Source: Methanomicrobiales archaeon HGW-Methanomicrobiales-1 (GTDB taxonomy: Archaea > Halobacteriota > Methanomicrobia > Methanomicrobiales > Methanospirillaceae). From it: a stretch of DNA of 64,000 bases. Positions 8,410 through 17,675 of the stretch are shown here, piece by piece (position 1 is the stretch's first letter; each line of letters begins with the position of its first letter). Below the pieces are notes generated by a model. It was not told the DNA's origin and did not search any database. It was given only the letters and a program-made list of their open reading frames with translations. Both the position numbers and the translations under genes were made by a program. The DNA is taken from assembly GCA_002839675.1 (NCBI GenBank), contig PGYM01000001.1:362683-426682 (forward strand), given 5' to 3'.

Positions 8410-10773
8410 ATGTCTGGATTGAACAAAGATACCGACGAAATCCTGGACGATAACAACTCGCTTTTAAAGATGATCGGCGGGATTAAGAAAAAGGAGGAGC
8501 AACCGGAGGAGCCCCCCCGGCTCCCTGATACGGAGCCCGCTCCCTCATCCGCCCCTGTGGGTAAAGGCGCGGCAGAACCGGGTGATTTTTCGGAACTGCT
8601 CAAAAAACTGGGGATGGAAAAAAATAAGTCATCCTCTGCGTCTCAAGAGCCCCCGGCACCAGCAGCCCCGGAGCAACCGGATGAAGTGCCTGCTTTTGAT
8701 TTTGATGACCTGCTCGAAGACATTCCGCAACCTCCGGAGACACCGGCCCCTTCCTCTCCCGTGCTGGAATCAGCATCATCCCGCTCCTCCCCTGAAAAAG
8801 AACCCGTGTCCCCTGCCGAACAGGAAGAAGAACCCTTTGTCGAGATTATTAATGAAGATCCCAAGGCGGCACTCCGGAAAAATCCTGCCCGGAAAGTGAC
8901 CCCGTCACCCTCCCCGGCTGCATCAAAAGAGACCGAATATGACGAAAAGATCATTTCCGTTGACCAGATCACCGATTTCTCGGGTCTTATCCTTCCCAAA
9001 GGCGCCACGTTCCGGGTTGACGAGATCAATCTCCACGGGAGAATTAATTCATTCGAGAGTACCGGAACCAGTGCCCTGCCACAAGAGTTTGCCGAGATCT
9101 GGAAGCGGGAATTTTCTACCGCCGGCTTCAAGGATCTCGATATAAATGGGGAGATCGAGATTGCCCGGGAAAAAATCAGGGCCGAACCAAAGAAGTTCAG
9201 TTTCTCCTCCCTGTTCAAGGCAATCATATCCGAGCAGGAGGCATACGATCCCAAGATACACGGCCCCCTTGTTGACCTTTCTTTCCAGCCAAAAACCGGT
9301 ATTGAAGAGATGGAGATGTACCCGGTCAATGAGCCCTTTGCCTACATCCGTATCACGTACGATCACTCAACCCACGAGTACACCTACAATGTGCTCGAAC
9401 CGATCCTCACCGATGCCGAAAAAGACTTGTTAGTCGAGCTGAAAGAACGCCTCTTCGATACGCTCGATATCAATACCAAAGACATCACCAAGGAAGAAGC
9501 CCGGCGCAAACTCCGGGTATCTGCCGATGATATCATCAGCGATTTCGGGATCAAACTCGCCCCGGAGCAACGCGAGAAGATTCACTATAATATGTACAAG
9601 GATTTCCTTGGCGACGGTTTGATCGATCCCATCATGCACGACAAATATATTGAGGATATTTCGTGCGATGGCGTCAATGTTTCCCTGTTTGCATTCCATG
9701 CCAGCTACGAGTCGATGAAGACAACGCTTTCCTATTCCAATGCCAGTGAACTGGATTCGTTCGTCACCAAGCTTGCCCAGCGGGCTGGAAAGTACATATC
9801 GATTGCAGAGCCGATTCTCGATGCCACCATGCAGGATGGTTCCCGTATCCAGATGACCCTGGGACAGGAAGTTACCGCCCATGGATCAACGTTCACCATC
9901 CGTAAGTTCAAGGATGAACCCATCACCCCCACAGATCTCATTGAATGGCGCACTTTCTCGCCGCTTGCGATTGCGTATATCTGGTTGTGCGTCGAGAACG
10001 GCAAATCTGCAATATTTGCCGGGGGAACTGCATCAGGAAAGACAACGGCTCTCAATGCCATCTCCCTGTTTATTCCACCCATGTCTAAGATCGTCACCCT
10101 GGAAGATACCCGTGAAGTGAAGCTGCCCCACCCGAACTGGATCCCAAGCGTAACCCGGGATTCGTTTGATTCGGCTGGGCGGGGTGAGATCAACATGTAC
10201 GAACTGTTGCGTGCTGCAATGCGACAGCGTCCTGAATATATCATCGTGGGTGAAGTTCGTGGCAAGGAATGCCAGACACTCTTCCAGGCGATGAGTACCG
10301 GCCATATCACCTATTCCACAACGCACGCGGATTCTGTTGCCAGTGTCGTGCACCGTATAGAAAACCCGCCAATGGACGTGCCGCGGAACATGCTCTCGGC
10401 ACTGGACTTCATCGCAATCCAGGTGCAGGCCCGGGTCGGCGGAAAGCGTATCCGGCGGAACAAACAGATCGTTGAGATTCTCGATATCGACCCGCGAACC
10501 AATGAACTGATCACCAATGAGGTGTTCAAGTGGCGGTCAGCAACCGACGAGCACTCCTATTCCGGGAAATCCTACCTTCTTGAAGAGATTATGGAAGCAA
10601 AGGGATGGGACGAGACCCGGATGCGCGAGGAACTCAAGCGCCGCCAGGAAGTGCTTGAATGGATGAGGATCAAGAAAATACGCCACTATAAAGACGTGGC
10701 AAAGATCCTCATCTCCTATCATCGCGATCCCGAAGCGGTTGTTGAGAAAGTGAGGAAGGACCTCTATGAATAG
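8410..10773 (+). CDS. Type IV pilus/archaellum-type secretion ATPase (FlaI/TadA family)
   Basis: A hexameric ATPase of the type II/IV secretion superfamily that powers pilin or archaellin assembly. The Walker A motif GGTASGKTT is near residue 538, the Asp box DTREVKLPHPNW near 562, Walker B YIIVGEVRG near 612, and the His box STGHITYSTTHA near 636. Residues 1-180 are a Pro/Glu/Ser-rich, probably disordered extension not seen in short FlaI. Start choice is open: GTG 8407, ATG 8410 and TTG 8419 are in frame, and the AAGGTGA ribosome site at 8404-8410 best fits TTG 8419. The two downstream FlaJ-like genes make a motor-platform operon. No pilin, archaellin or FlaH gene is adjacent, so pilus versus archaellum is undecided; a pilus is likelier. 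Confidence 0.9.
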   Translation: MSGLNKDTDEILDDNNSLLKMIGGIKKKEEQPEEPPRLPDTEPAPSSAPVGKGAAEPGDFSELLKKLGMEKNKSSSASQEPPAPAAPEQPDEVPAFDFDDLLEDIPQPPETPAPSSPVLESASSRSSPEKEPVSPAEQEEEPFVEIINEDPKAALRKNPARKVTPSPSPAASKETEYDEKIISVDQITDFSGLILPKGATFRVDEINLHGRINSFESTGTSALPQEFAEIWKREFSTAGFKDLDINGEIEIAREKIRAEPKKFSFSSLFKAIISEQEAYDPKIHGPLVDLSFQPKTGIEEMEMYPVNEPFAYIRITYDHSTHEYTYNVLEPILTDAEKDLLVELKERLFDTLDINTKDITKEEARRKLRVSADDIISDFGIKLAPEQREKIHYNMYKDFLGDGLIDPIMHDKYIEDISCDGVNVSLFAFHASYESMKTTLSYSNASELDSFVTKLAQRAGKYISIAEPILDATMQDGSRIQMTLGQEVTAHGSTFTIRKFKDEPITPTDLIEWRTFSPLAIAYIWLCVENGKSAIFAGGTASGKTTALNAISLFIPPMSKIVTLEDTREVKLPHPNWIPSVTRDSFDSAGRGEINMYELLRAAMRQRPEYIIVGEVRGKECQTLFQAMSTGHITYSTTHADSVASVVHRIENPPMDVPRNMLSALDFIAIQVQARVGGKRIRRNKQIVEILDIDPRTNELITNEVFKWRSATDEHSYSGKSYLLEEIMEAKGWDETRMREELKRRQEVLEWMRIKKIRHYKDVAKILISYHRDPEAVVEKVRKDLYE

Positions 10774-11689
10774 CTTTGAGCGGTTCTGCTTCAACCTGCT
10801 CGGCAAACGGATGAAGGAGAAGCGCGAGGAGTACGCCCAGCTCAGAAACGATCTCATATCAGCCCGATTCAAGACCTCATTCGAGGCATACCTGTCCACT
10901 GCTTTTGTCAGCTCTATTATTGTCGGGTTCTGTGCAGCGGTAGTAATCGGTCTCTTTACCTGGATCTTAAAACTCCCTACTTTAATCAAGTATAAGGGAG
11001 CCGTGCCCGGCCCGCTGGTTGCCCTGTCCGCTCACAGCCTTGTCCTTGGAACGATATTCATTACGGTCTTCTCCCTTCTGGTATTCGGCGGGCTGACGTA
11101 CGTGGCATTCATCATGTATCCCAGTCTTGAGGCCGGGAACCGGCAGAGGAATATCGATGCCACCTTACCCTATGCAATCAATTACGTCACCTCAATGTCC
11201 ACTGCCGGGATCACTCCAGCCGAGGTTTTCCGGTTGCTGGGGGACAGTCCCATTTATGGACAGAGTGCTGTTGAGGCCCGGTATGTAGCCCGTGAGATTG
11301 ATATATTTGGCCGTGATCTGATCGATGCGCTCCGGCTCGTATCATCTACCACACCCAGCAAGCGGATGAAGGAATTCTTACAGGGTGCCATGGCGAGTAT
11401 CTCGAGCGGGGGTAACCTGACGGATTATTTCCGGACAAAGGCCGACCAGTATGCTCTCGAGAACCGGCAGACACAGAAACTGTTCCTGGACACTCTCGGA
11501 TTGATCGCAGAATCGTATGTTACGGCAATGGTTGCCGGCACGCTGTTTTTGATTATCCTGCAGTCTATTATGTCGGTGCTTTCCGGGGATAACAAGCCGA
11601 TGTTTTTGTATGCGGTAGTCTACATTATGATCCCTCTCGGGAGTATCGCGTTTGTAGTTATGATCAGTTCCATGACACCGGAGACCTGA
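10766..11689 (+). CDS. FlaJ/TadC-type pilus platform membrane protein, half 1
   Basis: A 307-residue type II secretion F-domain protein. Two hydrophobic segments lie near 36-64 and 92-120, then a cytoplasmic helical T2SSF domain with ATLPYAINYVTSMSTAGITP and MKEFLQGAMASISSGGNL, and two final membrane segments near 247-271 and 278-304. These proteins form the membrane platform that couples to the ATPase. The ATG overlaps the end of the ATPase gene by 8 bases, indicating coupled translation. Archaeal FlaJ is usually about 550 residues with two F domains; here each half is a separate gene. Confidence 0.85.
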   Translation: MNSFERFCFNLLGKRMKEKREEYAQLRNDLISARFKTSFEAYLSTAFVSSIIVGFCAAVVIGLFTWILKLPTLIKYKGAVPGPLVALSAHSLVLGTIFITVFSLLVFGGLTYVAFIMYPSLEAGNRQRNIDATLPYAINYVTSMSTAGITPAEVFRLLGDSPIYGQSAVEARYVAREIDIFGRDLIDALRLVSSTTPSKRMKEFLQGAMASISSGGNLTDYFRTKADQYALENRQTQKLFLDTLGLIAESYVTAMVAGTLFLIILQSIMSVLSGDNKPMFLYAVVYIMIPLGSIAFVVMISSMTPET

Positions 11690-11690
11690 A

Positions 11691-12812
11691 ATGGGAATCA
11701 AGGATCGCATCAACACTATCGTACACCGTGACAGTGATACACCTCCCGCAGGTCTCCCGCAGGAAGTTAGTGCGGATACGGGCATAGGGAACCGGTTTAA
11801 GAAACTTTTTCACAGCGGCGGTTCCACCCCCCCGGCCGTAAAACCTGAAGAACTGAGTTCGGTAGAGACAGAATTCCAGGAGATCACAAAGAAACTTGAG
11901 CATGAACGCCAGACGCGGGAAGGCTTTGGAAAGTTCCTCAAACACCCGTTCCAGGTACTCCTGGAAAAACCGGTTAACATTCTTATCGTCTGCATTCCGC
12001 TGGCATTGATCGTGTTCATCGGCGGGTTTATTTTTAGTGTGCAAACCTATGGCATGCAGGTGCTCACCAAAGCCACAATTGTGGATGATTTTGCCGTTTT
12101 AGCGGTGATGATTGCGATCGTCCCCCTTGCCCTGCTTGATTTTAAGGAACAGAAGCGGGTTGTCAACCTTGAAAATGCTCTCCCGAACTTTTTCCGGGAC
12201 CTTGCCGGTATGAATGATTCAGGTATGACCCTGCCCAATGCAGTGCATCTTGTGGCTGCGGCGGAATACGGGGCACTCACCCCGCATATCAGAAAACTTG
12301 ACAATGAAATGTCCTGGGGTATTGGTTTTGTCGAAGCACTCTACCGGTTCGGTAAAAGCCTGGGAACCCCGCTGGCCGACCGGAGTGTCGACCTGATCGC
12401 AAAAGCGAGTAAGGCCGGGGGAGATGTGAGCGAAGTGCTGCGGGCTGCGGCAAAGGATACCTTTGAAGTGGTGAATCTCCAGCAGGAACGCAGTAACAAT
12501 ATGCTGATCTACGTGGTTATCGTCCTTGTTTCGTTTGCCGTGTTCCTGTTCGTTATTGCGATCCTGGTCACCTCATTCCTTTCGACGATGGCAACGGCTG
12601 GTGCTACCGCTGTTGCTTCCGGGGCAAAAGGTTTCGGGGGGATTATCGATATCTTTGTGTACAAGCGGCTCTTCTCGCACGCTGCCATGCTCCAGGGATT
12701 TTTCTCAGGGCTTGTCACCGGTGTGATGGGTGAAGGGCGTTTTATCTCCGGCCTGAAATACTCCGCTCTCATGCTCCTGATTGCCTGGATTACCTTCCGG
12801 TTCTTTATCTGA
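11691..12812 (+). CDS. FlaJ/TadC-type pilus platform membrane protein, half 2
   Basis: A 373-residue partner of the preceding gene, starting 1 base after its stop. A soluble N-terminal 95 residues precede membrane segments near 98-122 and 131-151, then a T2SSF domain containing LENALPNFFRDLAGMNDSG and SKAGGDVSEVLRAAAKDT, and C-terminal membrane segments near 280-310 and 357-373. The N-terminal extension is absent from half 1. It closes the pilus-motor operon, with a T-rich region following. The two halves probably act as a heteromer resembling a split FlaJ. Confidence 0.85.
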   Translation: MGIKDRINTIVHRDSDTPPAGLPQEVSADTGIGNRFKKLFHSGGSTPPAVKPEELSSVETEFQEITKKLEHERQTREGFGKFLKHPFQVLLEKPVNILIVCIPLALIVFIGGFIFSVQTYGMQVLTKATIVDDFAVLAVMIAIVPLALLDFKEQKRVVNLENALPNFFRDLAGMNDSGMTLPNAVHLVAAAEYGALTPHIRKLDNEMSWGIGFVEALYRFGKSLGTPLADRSVDLIAKASKAGGDVSEVLRAAAKDTFEVVNLQQERSNNMLIYVVIVLVSFAVFLFVIAILVTSFLSTMATAGATAVASGAKGFGGIIDIFVYKRLFSHAAMLQGFFSGLVTGVMGEGRFISGLKYSALMLLIAWITFRFFI

Positions 12813-12949
12813 ACTTTTTTTTACTATCGTTTGACCGGTAATCCGGTCATTTTCGCAACGAGGGGGTGAAAAAAGGCCGCTGTAAAAAAAATCAAAAGAG
12901 CTGTCGCTATTAAAAAAACAGGTAAAATACCGCTTAAAAATAAAAAAAA

Positions 12950-13255
12950 TCAGGAAATATTTTCTATTTTGTACCCTTTTAACGAGAGCAGCTCTTTGAC
13001 CCGGTCACGGTGATTTCCCTGGAGTTCGATGGAGCTTCCCTTGACCGTTCCACCGCAGGCCAGTTTTCCTTTCAGGAATTTTTGAAGTTCCTCAATATCG
13101 ATATCAGTTGGATCAAGTCCTTCAACAACAGTCACTTCTTTTCCATAGCGCCGTTTGTTCACTTTGACATTGATCCTTTGCTGTTCTTTTGCTACCTCTT
13201 CACAGATGCAGAGTTCATTAGGTAGTCCACACGTCGGGCAAATCCCACCAATCAT
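12950..13255 (-). CDS. Translation initiation factor aSUI1 (eIF1 homologue)
   Basis: This 101-residue protein belongs to the SUI1/eIF1 family, which acts on the small ribosomal subunit in start-codon selection. The N-terminus carries the zinc knuckle [13 protein letters not shown] (residues 6-18), common in archaeal members. The core shows the basic [16 protein letters not shown] loop, [15 protein letters not shown] and the final [15 protein letters not shown] strand-helix. Length and motif order are normal. It is a single minus-strand gene, convergent with the pilus operon. Confidence 0.95.
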   Translation of the reverse strand: MIGGICPTCGLPNELCICEEVAKEQQRINVKVNKRRYGKEVTVVEGLDPTDIDIEELQKFLKGKLACGGTVKGSSIELQGNHRDRVKELLSLKGYKIENIS

Positions 13256-13429
13256 TACATGTATTTTTAAGTTTCTGGTTATTTATTACTTGGCATTGCC
13301 GGAAGTATACCGAGCAGGAAATCGGTAGTATTTTCCAAAAAACTGAGCATTTTCGGCCAGTTATTATCTCCAATCATCTGAAATGCATGGATTTTTATGA
13401 CCTGCGTATGCACAGTACACCATACGGAA

Positions 13430-14872
13430 ATGTCATTGTTTGTGATGGGATCTGCATCCCATGTGGGAAAGAGCGTAACGGTTGCAGCCATCTGCCGCTG
13501 TCTCGTGCGGCGGGGGATCACCGTAGCCCCTTTCAAATCGCAGAACATGAGCCTGAACTCGTACGTGACTCCTGATGGCGGGGAGATTGGTATGGCACAG
13601 GCGATGCAGGCAGTTGCGGCGCATCTGTTACCCCATACGGATATGAATCCGGTCCTCCTCAAGCCAAAAGGCGACTGTGTATCGCAGGTGGTGCTCAACG
13701 GGCGCCCGTACAAAGATGTTGCGATCACGGATTACTATAAAGAGACCCCCGAGCTTCTCAAAAAAGCACTTGAATCCTATCATAGATTGAAATCCACGTA
13801 TGGCGAGGTGGTGATTGAAGGGGCGGGGGGTGCAGCAGAGCTCAATCTCTATGACCGGGATATCGCCAATACGCTGCTGGCAAAAAACCTCCGGGTCCCG
13901 ATTATTCTTGTGGCGGACATTGAGCGGGGCGGGGTGTTTGCCCAGGTCTATGGGACACTCACGCTCCTTCCCGAAGAACTCAAACCGCTGGTAAAAGGCA
14001 TTATTATCAATAAGTTCAGGGGAGACCCCACGATCTTTGAACCCGGCATAAAAAAGATCGAGGAGTTGACCGGGGTTCCGGTACTCGGGGTTGTCCCGTA
14101 CTTCAGCCTGCCCCTGCCCAGCGAGGATTCGCTTTCGATTGGTGATAAAAAAGCCGGGCCAAATGGCGTAAGGATTGCCGTTATCCGTCTCCCCCGGATC
14201 TCAAATTTCACCGATTTCGAGCTGCTGGAATGTCATGCCGCTGTTGACTATGTGGCGCCCGGTTCATCGCTTGCAGGGTATGACTGTATCATTATTCCCG
14301 GCACCAAGAATACGATCGAAGACCTTTCGGTCCTTTTCCAGACCGGAACCGATCGCGAGATTAAAAATGCCCGGAAACTGGGTGTTCCTGTTATCGGGAT
14401 CTGCGGGGGATACCAGATGCTGGGCCGGCAGCTCATCGATGCCGGTTTTGAGTCCGCAGCAGGGACCTACGAAGGGCTCGGGCTGCTTGACGGAATCACG
14501 CATTTCTCTTCCTATGACAAGACCACGACCCAGGTGACCCGTACCGCATGTGCCGTGCCACCAATACTATCTGCCATGGGTGAAATCACCGGTTATGAGA
14601 TCCACATGGGGGTGACCGAGCCCGGTCGCGATGCGGAAGCATTGCACGGTGATGGCCGGGTGAGTGAGGACGGTCTGGTCTTTGGCACGTACATGCACGG
14701 GCTGTTCCAGAACCCGTCTGCAGCAAATGCCCTCCTCGCATTTCTCTCCGCAAAGAAAGGAATCCTATTTGAACCGATACCACTCTGCTCTGCGGATCCC
14801 TATGAGGTGCTGGCTGACCTGTTTGAAAAGCATGTGGATATGGATGCGATCCAGGCGATGCTGACATTATAG
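13430..14872 (+). CDS. cbiP: Cobyric acid synthase (adenosylcobyrate a,c-diamide amidating)
   Basis: CbiP/CobQ amidates four side chains of adenosylcobyrinic acid a,c-diamide with glutamine-derived ammonia, a late step of the corrinoid synthesis methanogens need for methyl transfer. The N-terminal synthetase P-loop is GSASHVGKS followed by [13 protein letters not shown]. The C-terminal class I amidotransferase has [10 protein letters not shown] (nucleophile Cys) and the catalytic His in [12 protein letters not shown] 13430 gives the usual N-terminus MSLFVMG; an in-frame ATG at 13397 would add 11 residues without family similarity. At 480 residues the length is normal. Confidence 0.93.
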   Translation: MSLFVMGSASHVGKSVTVAAICRCLVRRGITVAPFKSQNMSLNSYVTPDGGEIGMAQAMQAVAAHLLPHTDMNPVLLKPKGDCVSQVVLNGRPYKDVAITDYYKETPELLKKALESYHRLKSTYGEVVIEGAGGAAELNLYDRDIANTLLAKNLRVPIILVADIERGGVFAQVYGTLTLLPEELKPLVKGIIINKFRGDPTIFEPGIKKIEELTGVPVLGVVPYFSLPLPSEDSLSIGDKKAGPNGVRIAVIRLPRISNFTDFELLECHAAVDYVAPGSSLAGYDCIIIPGTKNTIEDLSVLFQTGTDREIKNARKLGVPVIGICGGYQMLGRQLIDAGFESAAGTYEGLGLLDGITHFSSYDKTTTQVTRTACAVPPILSAMGEITGYEIHMGVTEPGRDAEALHGDGRVSEDGLVFGTYMHGLFQNPSAANALLAFLSAKKGILFEPIPLCSADPYEVLADLFEKHVDMDAIQAMLTL

Positions 14873-14950
14873 GCCCTTAAAAAAAATCCAGAATCTCCCC
14901 GGGATACCGGCGTGTGAAAATAACCGGAAAGATGTTCACCTGCTTAAAAA

Positions 14951-15217
14951 TCAGCTGATGAGATTGGTGATGCTGTGAAACCCGCCGCCCTGCCGGTCAG
15001 CACATTTCACGGCTTCAGCCTTGGTGAAATCAACTTTTTCGGTTATCCTGCATTTTGTGCAGTAGAGAAGTGCCGGGGATTTGATGAACCGGTCCTGCAC
15101 TTTGAACTCCCGGGAATGGATGCAGAACCCGCAGTTTTCCACGGGCTCTTTTTTTTCGGCAAGGCACTGCACCTTTCCTTTCATAACGGGCAGGATCCGG
15201 TATTCGTCATCGGTCAT
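14951..15217 (-). CDS. Small Cys-rich hypothetical protein
   Basis: An 88-residue protein I do not recognise. Cysteines occur in ENCGFCIHS, YCTKCRI and KCADRQGGGF plus one at position 18, suggesting one or two metal sites. An AAGGAG site sits 10 bases before the ATG at 15217, and codon use matches its neighbours, so it is very likely a real gene. It stands alone between cbiP and the nucleotidyltransferase on the opposite strand. A zinc-ribbon or small regulatory role is possible but unproven. Confidence 0.65.
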   Translation of the reverse strand: MTDDEYRILPVMKGKVQCLAEKKEPVENCGFCIHSREFKVQDRFIKSPALLYCTKCRITEKVDFTKAEAVKCADRQGGGFHSITNLIS

Positions 15218-15446
15218 GGTATGAGTTCTCCTTAGTTAGGCATTGTGTCTGCCGGGAATATAAGACAATAGATGGGGGAATTGTTTGGGTTTAGTAGAAT
15301 CCCATTTTGTCCGGATGTTAATTGACCCTTTAAGCGGTTTTACATCCATGATGAAGGTCAATATGACCTGAATTATGGGCGTAAACCCGGTAAAATCCCA
15401 CTCTCTATCACTATCTTTAAAACACTCCAGCGCTAAAAATTGCGCT

Positions 15447-16625
15447 ATGAAGGTGTGTATTATGTGCGGGGGCGAAGGCACCCGGCTCCGCCCGCTCACG
15501 TTTGAACGGCCAAAACCCTGTATTCCGATTGTTAACCGCCCGTCAATTCACCATCTCGTTTCACACCTGTCGAACCTGGGTTTCCGGGAAGTTGTCCTCA
15601 CCCTTGGCTATATGGGAAAAGCTATCGAAGAAGCGCTGGGGGATGGCTCACTATTTGGCGTCGACATTACGTACGTGCACGAGGAATCCAAGCTGGGAAC
15701 TGCCGGGAGCGTGAAAAACGCCCAGAAACATCTCGATGGCCAGGATTTCCTTGTGGTGGGTGGTGACCATGTCACTGACTTAAATGTGCTCGAGTTTTAC
15801 CGCTCGCACCAGAAACAGAAGTGTACGGCATCCATTGGTCTCATCTCGATTGACGATCCGGGAGAGTACGGTATTGCCGAGATCGATGTGAGCTACGAGA
15901 TAAAACGGTTCAAGGAAAAACCGGCGCCCGGTGAGATCTTCTCGAACCTTGCCAGTACCGGTATGTACGTGTGCAGCCCGGAGGTTTTCGATCATATCCC
16001 GTCAGGCACCCGGTATGATTTTGCCCGCGACCTGTTTCCCAGCCTGATGGAGAGCGGACACAGTATCAAGGGCTGGCTTGCCCGCGGCAACTGGACGGAT
16101 GTGGGGAGCCCGCACTCGCTCCGCCAGGCTGAGCGCTGGAAATTGCAGGATCTCACGTTCACCGACATCATCGGGAACCTCTCCATGCATGGCGCACAGG
16201 TGCAGGGGCCGGTCCAGCTTGGGGATTCGATCACGCTGGGAAAGAATACCAAGGTTATCGGCCCGGTTTCTATCGGCCCGGGAACTACTATTGGCGATAA
16301 CGTCCTGATTGGACCCTATACCAGCATGGGTGACAAATGTATCATCCGTAATAATTCCAAGATCTTTTCCTCATCGCTCTACAACCGGGTCATTGTCGGG
16401 GCGAACAGCTCCATTTCGGGCAGCATTATAGACAATGATACCCATATCGGGGATCATTGCAGTATCGAAAACGACACCGTGATCGGACCCCGCGTGGTGC
16501 TGCGGGATCATGTGGTTGTCCATTCCAAGACGCGCCTCTGGCCTGAAGTAGTTGTCCCGGACGGGATGATTGTAAAAGAACACGTACTCAATGAGAAATT
16601 TGACCTGCGGTATGACGGGTCGTAA
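15447..16625 (+). CDS. Sugar-1-phosphate nucleotidyltransferase with left-handed beta-helix
   Basis: A 392-residue enzyme of the GlmU/RmlA/GMPP class that activates a sugar 1-phosphate with an NTP. The N-terminal Rossmann domain begins with the nucleotide-binding loop CGGEGTRLRPLT, then the RPKPCIPIVNRP segment and VGGDHVTDLN with its metal-binding Asp. From about residue 250 hexapeptide-like repeats (GPVQLGDSITLGKNT, IGPGTTIGDNVLIG) form a left-handed beta-helix. I chose ATG 15447 because the family loop starts there and the preceding 24 codons of the longer frame look non-coding. Substrate (mannose, glucose or GlcNAc phosphate) cannot be settled by eye. A stem-loop terminator follows. Confidence 0.85.
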   Translation: MKVCIMCGGEGTRLRPLTFERPKPCIPIVNRPSIHHLVSHLSNLGFREVVLTLGYMGKAIEEALGDGSLFGVDITYVHEESKLGTAGSVKNAQKHLDGQDFLVVGGDHVTDLNVLEFYRSHQKQKCTASIGLISIDDPGEYGIAEIDVSYEIKRFKEKPAPGEIFSNLASTGMYVCSPEVFDHIPSGTRYDFARDLFPSLMESGHSIKGWLARGNWTDVGSPHSLRQAERWKLQDLTFTDIIGNLSMHGAQVQGPVQLGDSITLGKNTKVIGPVSIGPGTTIGDNVLIGPYTSMGDKCIIRNNSKIFSSSLYNRVIVGANSSISGSIIDNDTHIGDHCSIENDTVIGPRVVLRDHVVVHSKTRLWPEVVVPDGMIVKEHVLNEKFDLRYDGS

Positions 16626-16640
16626 AGGATAAAATCAGGC

Positions 16641-16667
16641 AACCCTGCCCCGTGGAGCAGGGTTTTT
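16641..16667 (+). terminator. Hairpin with T-tract after the nucleotidyltransferase gene
   Basis: AACCCTGC and GCAGGGTT form an 8-bp stem around an 8-base loop, directly followed by further T residues. It starts 15 bases after the stop codon of the nucleotidyltransferase and looks like a rho-independent-style terminator. Confidence 0.6.
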
Positions 16668-16703
16668 CAATCGTTTTTTCCCGCCCTGTGCAGTGGAGAA
16701 AAA

Positions 16704-17489
16704 TCAGACTCTCTTTACCAGGCGGTGGGTGATTGCAACCAGCGGGTGCCGGGCGTAATCAAGTACCTGCACATCGTCCAGGGTCTTTAAATTCATTGCC
16801 TGGGCAGTCCGTTCCATGCCGAGCTCGATATCTTCCCGGATCTCGATAATATAGGCATCAAGGGCGGTAATCCCGAGGCGCTTTGCTGCAATCGCCCGGT
16901 GGTGACCGTCAACAAGAATAATTTTCCCCGGGCGTCTTACTACGATAATTGGTTCGGCCAGGCCTTTTTTTATCTCGTAGATTCTCCCTTCCAGTTCATC
17001 TTCATAGATCTTTGACTGGGTGGGCAGGAGTTCCATGACTGGTACGGTCCCGCGATCCAGGGATGGATCCACGCCATAGAGTTTCTTGAGCGTGGTAATG
17101 AAATTAAACACTTTTTCCGGGGAGACATGCTCGATCTGCGAGCGTATGACATCCGAATTGGAGATGATGCCCAGCAGGTGGTTTTTCTCATCAACCACGG
17201 GCAGCTTCTGGATGCCGGACCGGAAGATCACCCGGGCTGCATCATTGATATCCATATCGGGGTCAGCAACGATGAGGTTGCCGGACATCACCTGCTCTAC
17301 TGCGGCCCCGGGATCAATAAACAGGAGATCGCGTGCGGAAATATACCCCACAACCGCCTCCCCGTCAACTACCGGAAAGCCGTCATGGTTTGTTTTCTGG
17401 ATCTTCTCGATGACATCTTTTGCCGTGCTATGAAGATCAATGCTGACGACGTCATAGGTCATATAATCCTTGACCTTCTTCTTGTCCAT
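16704..17489 (-). CDS. CBS-pair plus ParB-fold protein, possible SerK-like serine kinase
   Basis: A 261-residue protein with two CBS domains (about 1-120: DYMTYDVVSID, DGFPVVDGEAVVGYI, QKLPVVDEKNHLLGI) fused to a ParB/sulfiredoxin-fold domain (about 150-240). The latter contains AEPIIVVRRPGKIILVDGHHR with DGHHR at 194-198. Besides chromosome partition ParB, this fold includes the archaeal SerK family, which phosphorylates free L-serine. No helix-turn-helix follows, which argues against a DNA-partition role. The CBS pair could sense adenine nucleotides. I took ATG 17489 because it begins at the CBS domain; an in-frame start at 17525 adds 12 residues. It is monocistronic. Confidence 0.75.
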   Translation of the reverse strand: MDKKKVKDYMTYDVVSIDLHSTAKDVIEKIQKTNHDGFPVVDGEAVVGYISARDLLFIDPGAAVEQVMSGNLIVADPDMDINDAARVIFRSGIQKLPVVDEKNHLLGIISNSDVIRSQIEHVSPEKVFNFITTLKKLYGVDPSLDRGTVPVMELLPTQSKIYEDELEGRIYEIKKGLAEPIIVVRRPGKIILVDGHHRAIAAKRLGITALDAYIIEIREDIELGMERTAQAMNLKTLDDVQVLDYARHPLVAITHRLVKRV

Positions 17490-17675
17490 TACTACATCTT
17501 CTGATAAGAGAATACTAAAAGACATCGGAAAAAAAAAGTATTATTGGTGTCTGTCCAGGATCTTACGGGCATAGTTTTTCCCGGCTTTTTTTTAGTTCAG
17601 GTACGACTTTTTCCCGGCAACTGCGGAATAGTTTATGACGGTTGGGTTACGATTTAATAAGGAGGATTGTTCCTA

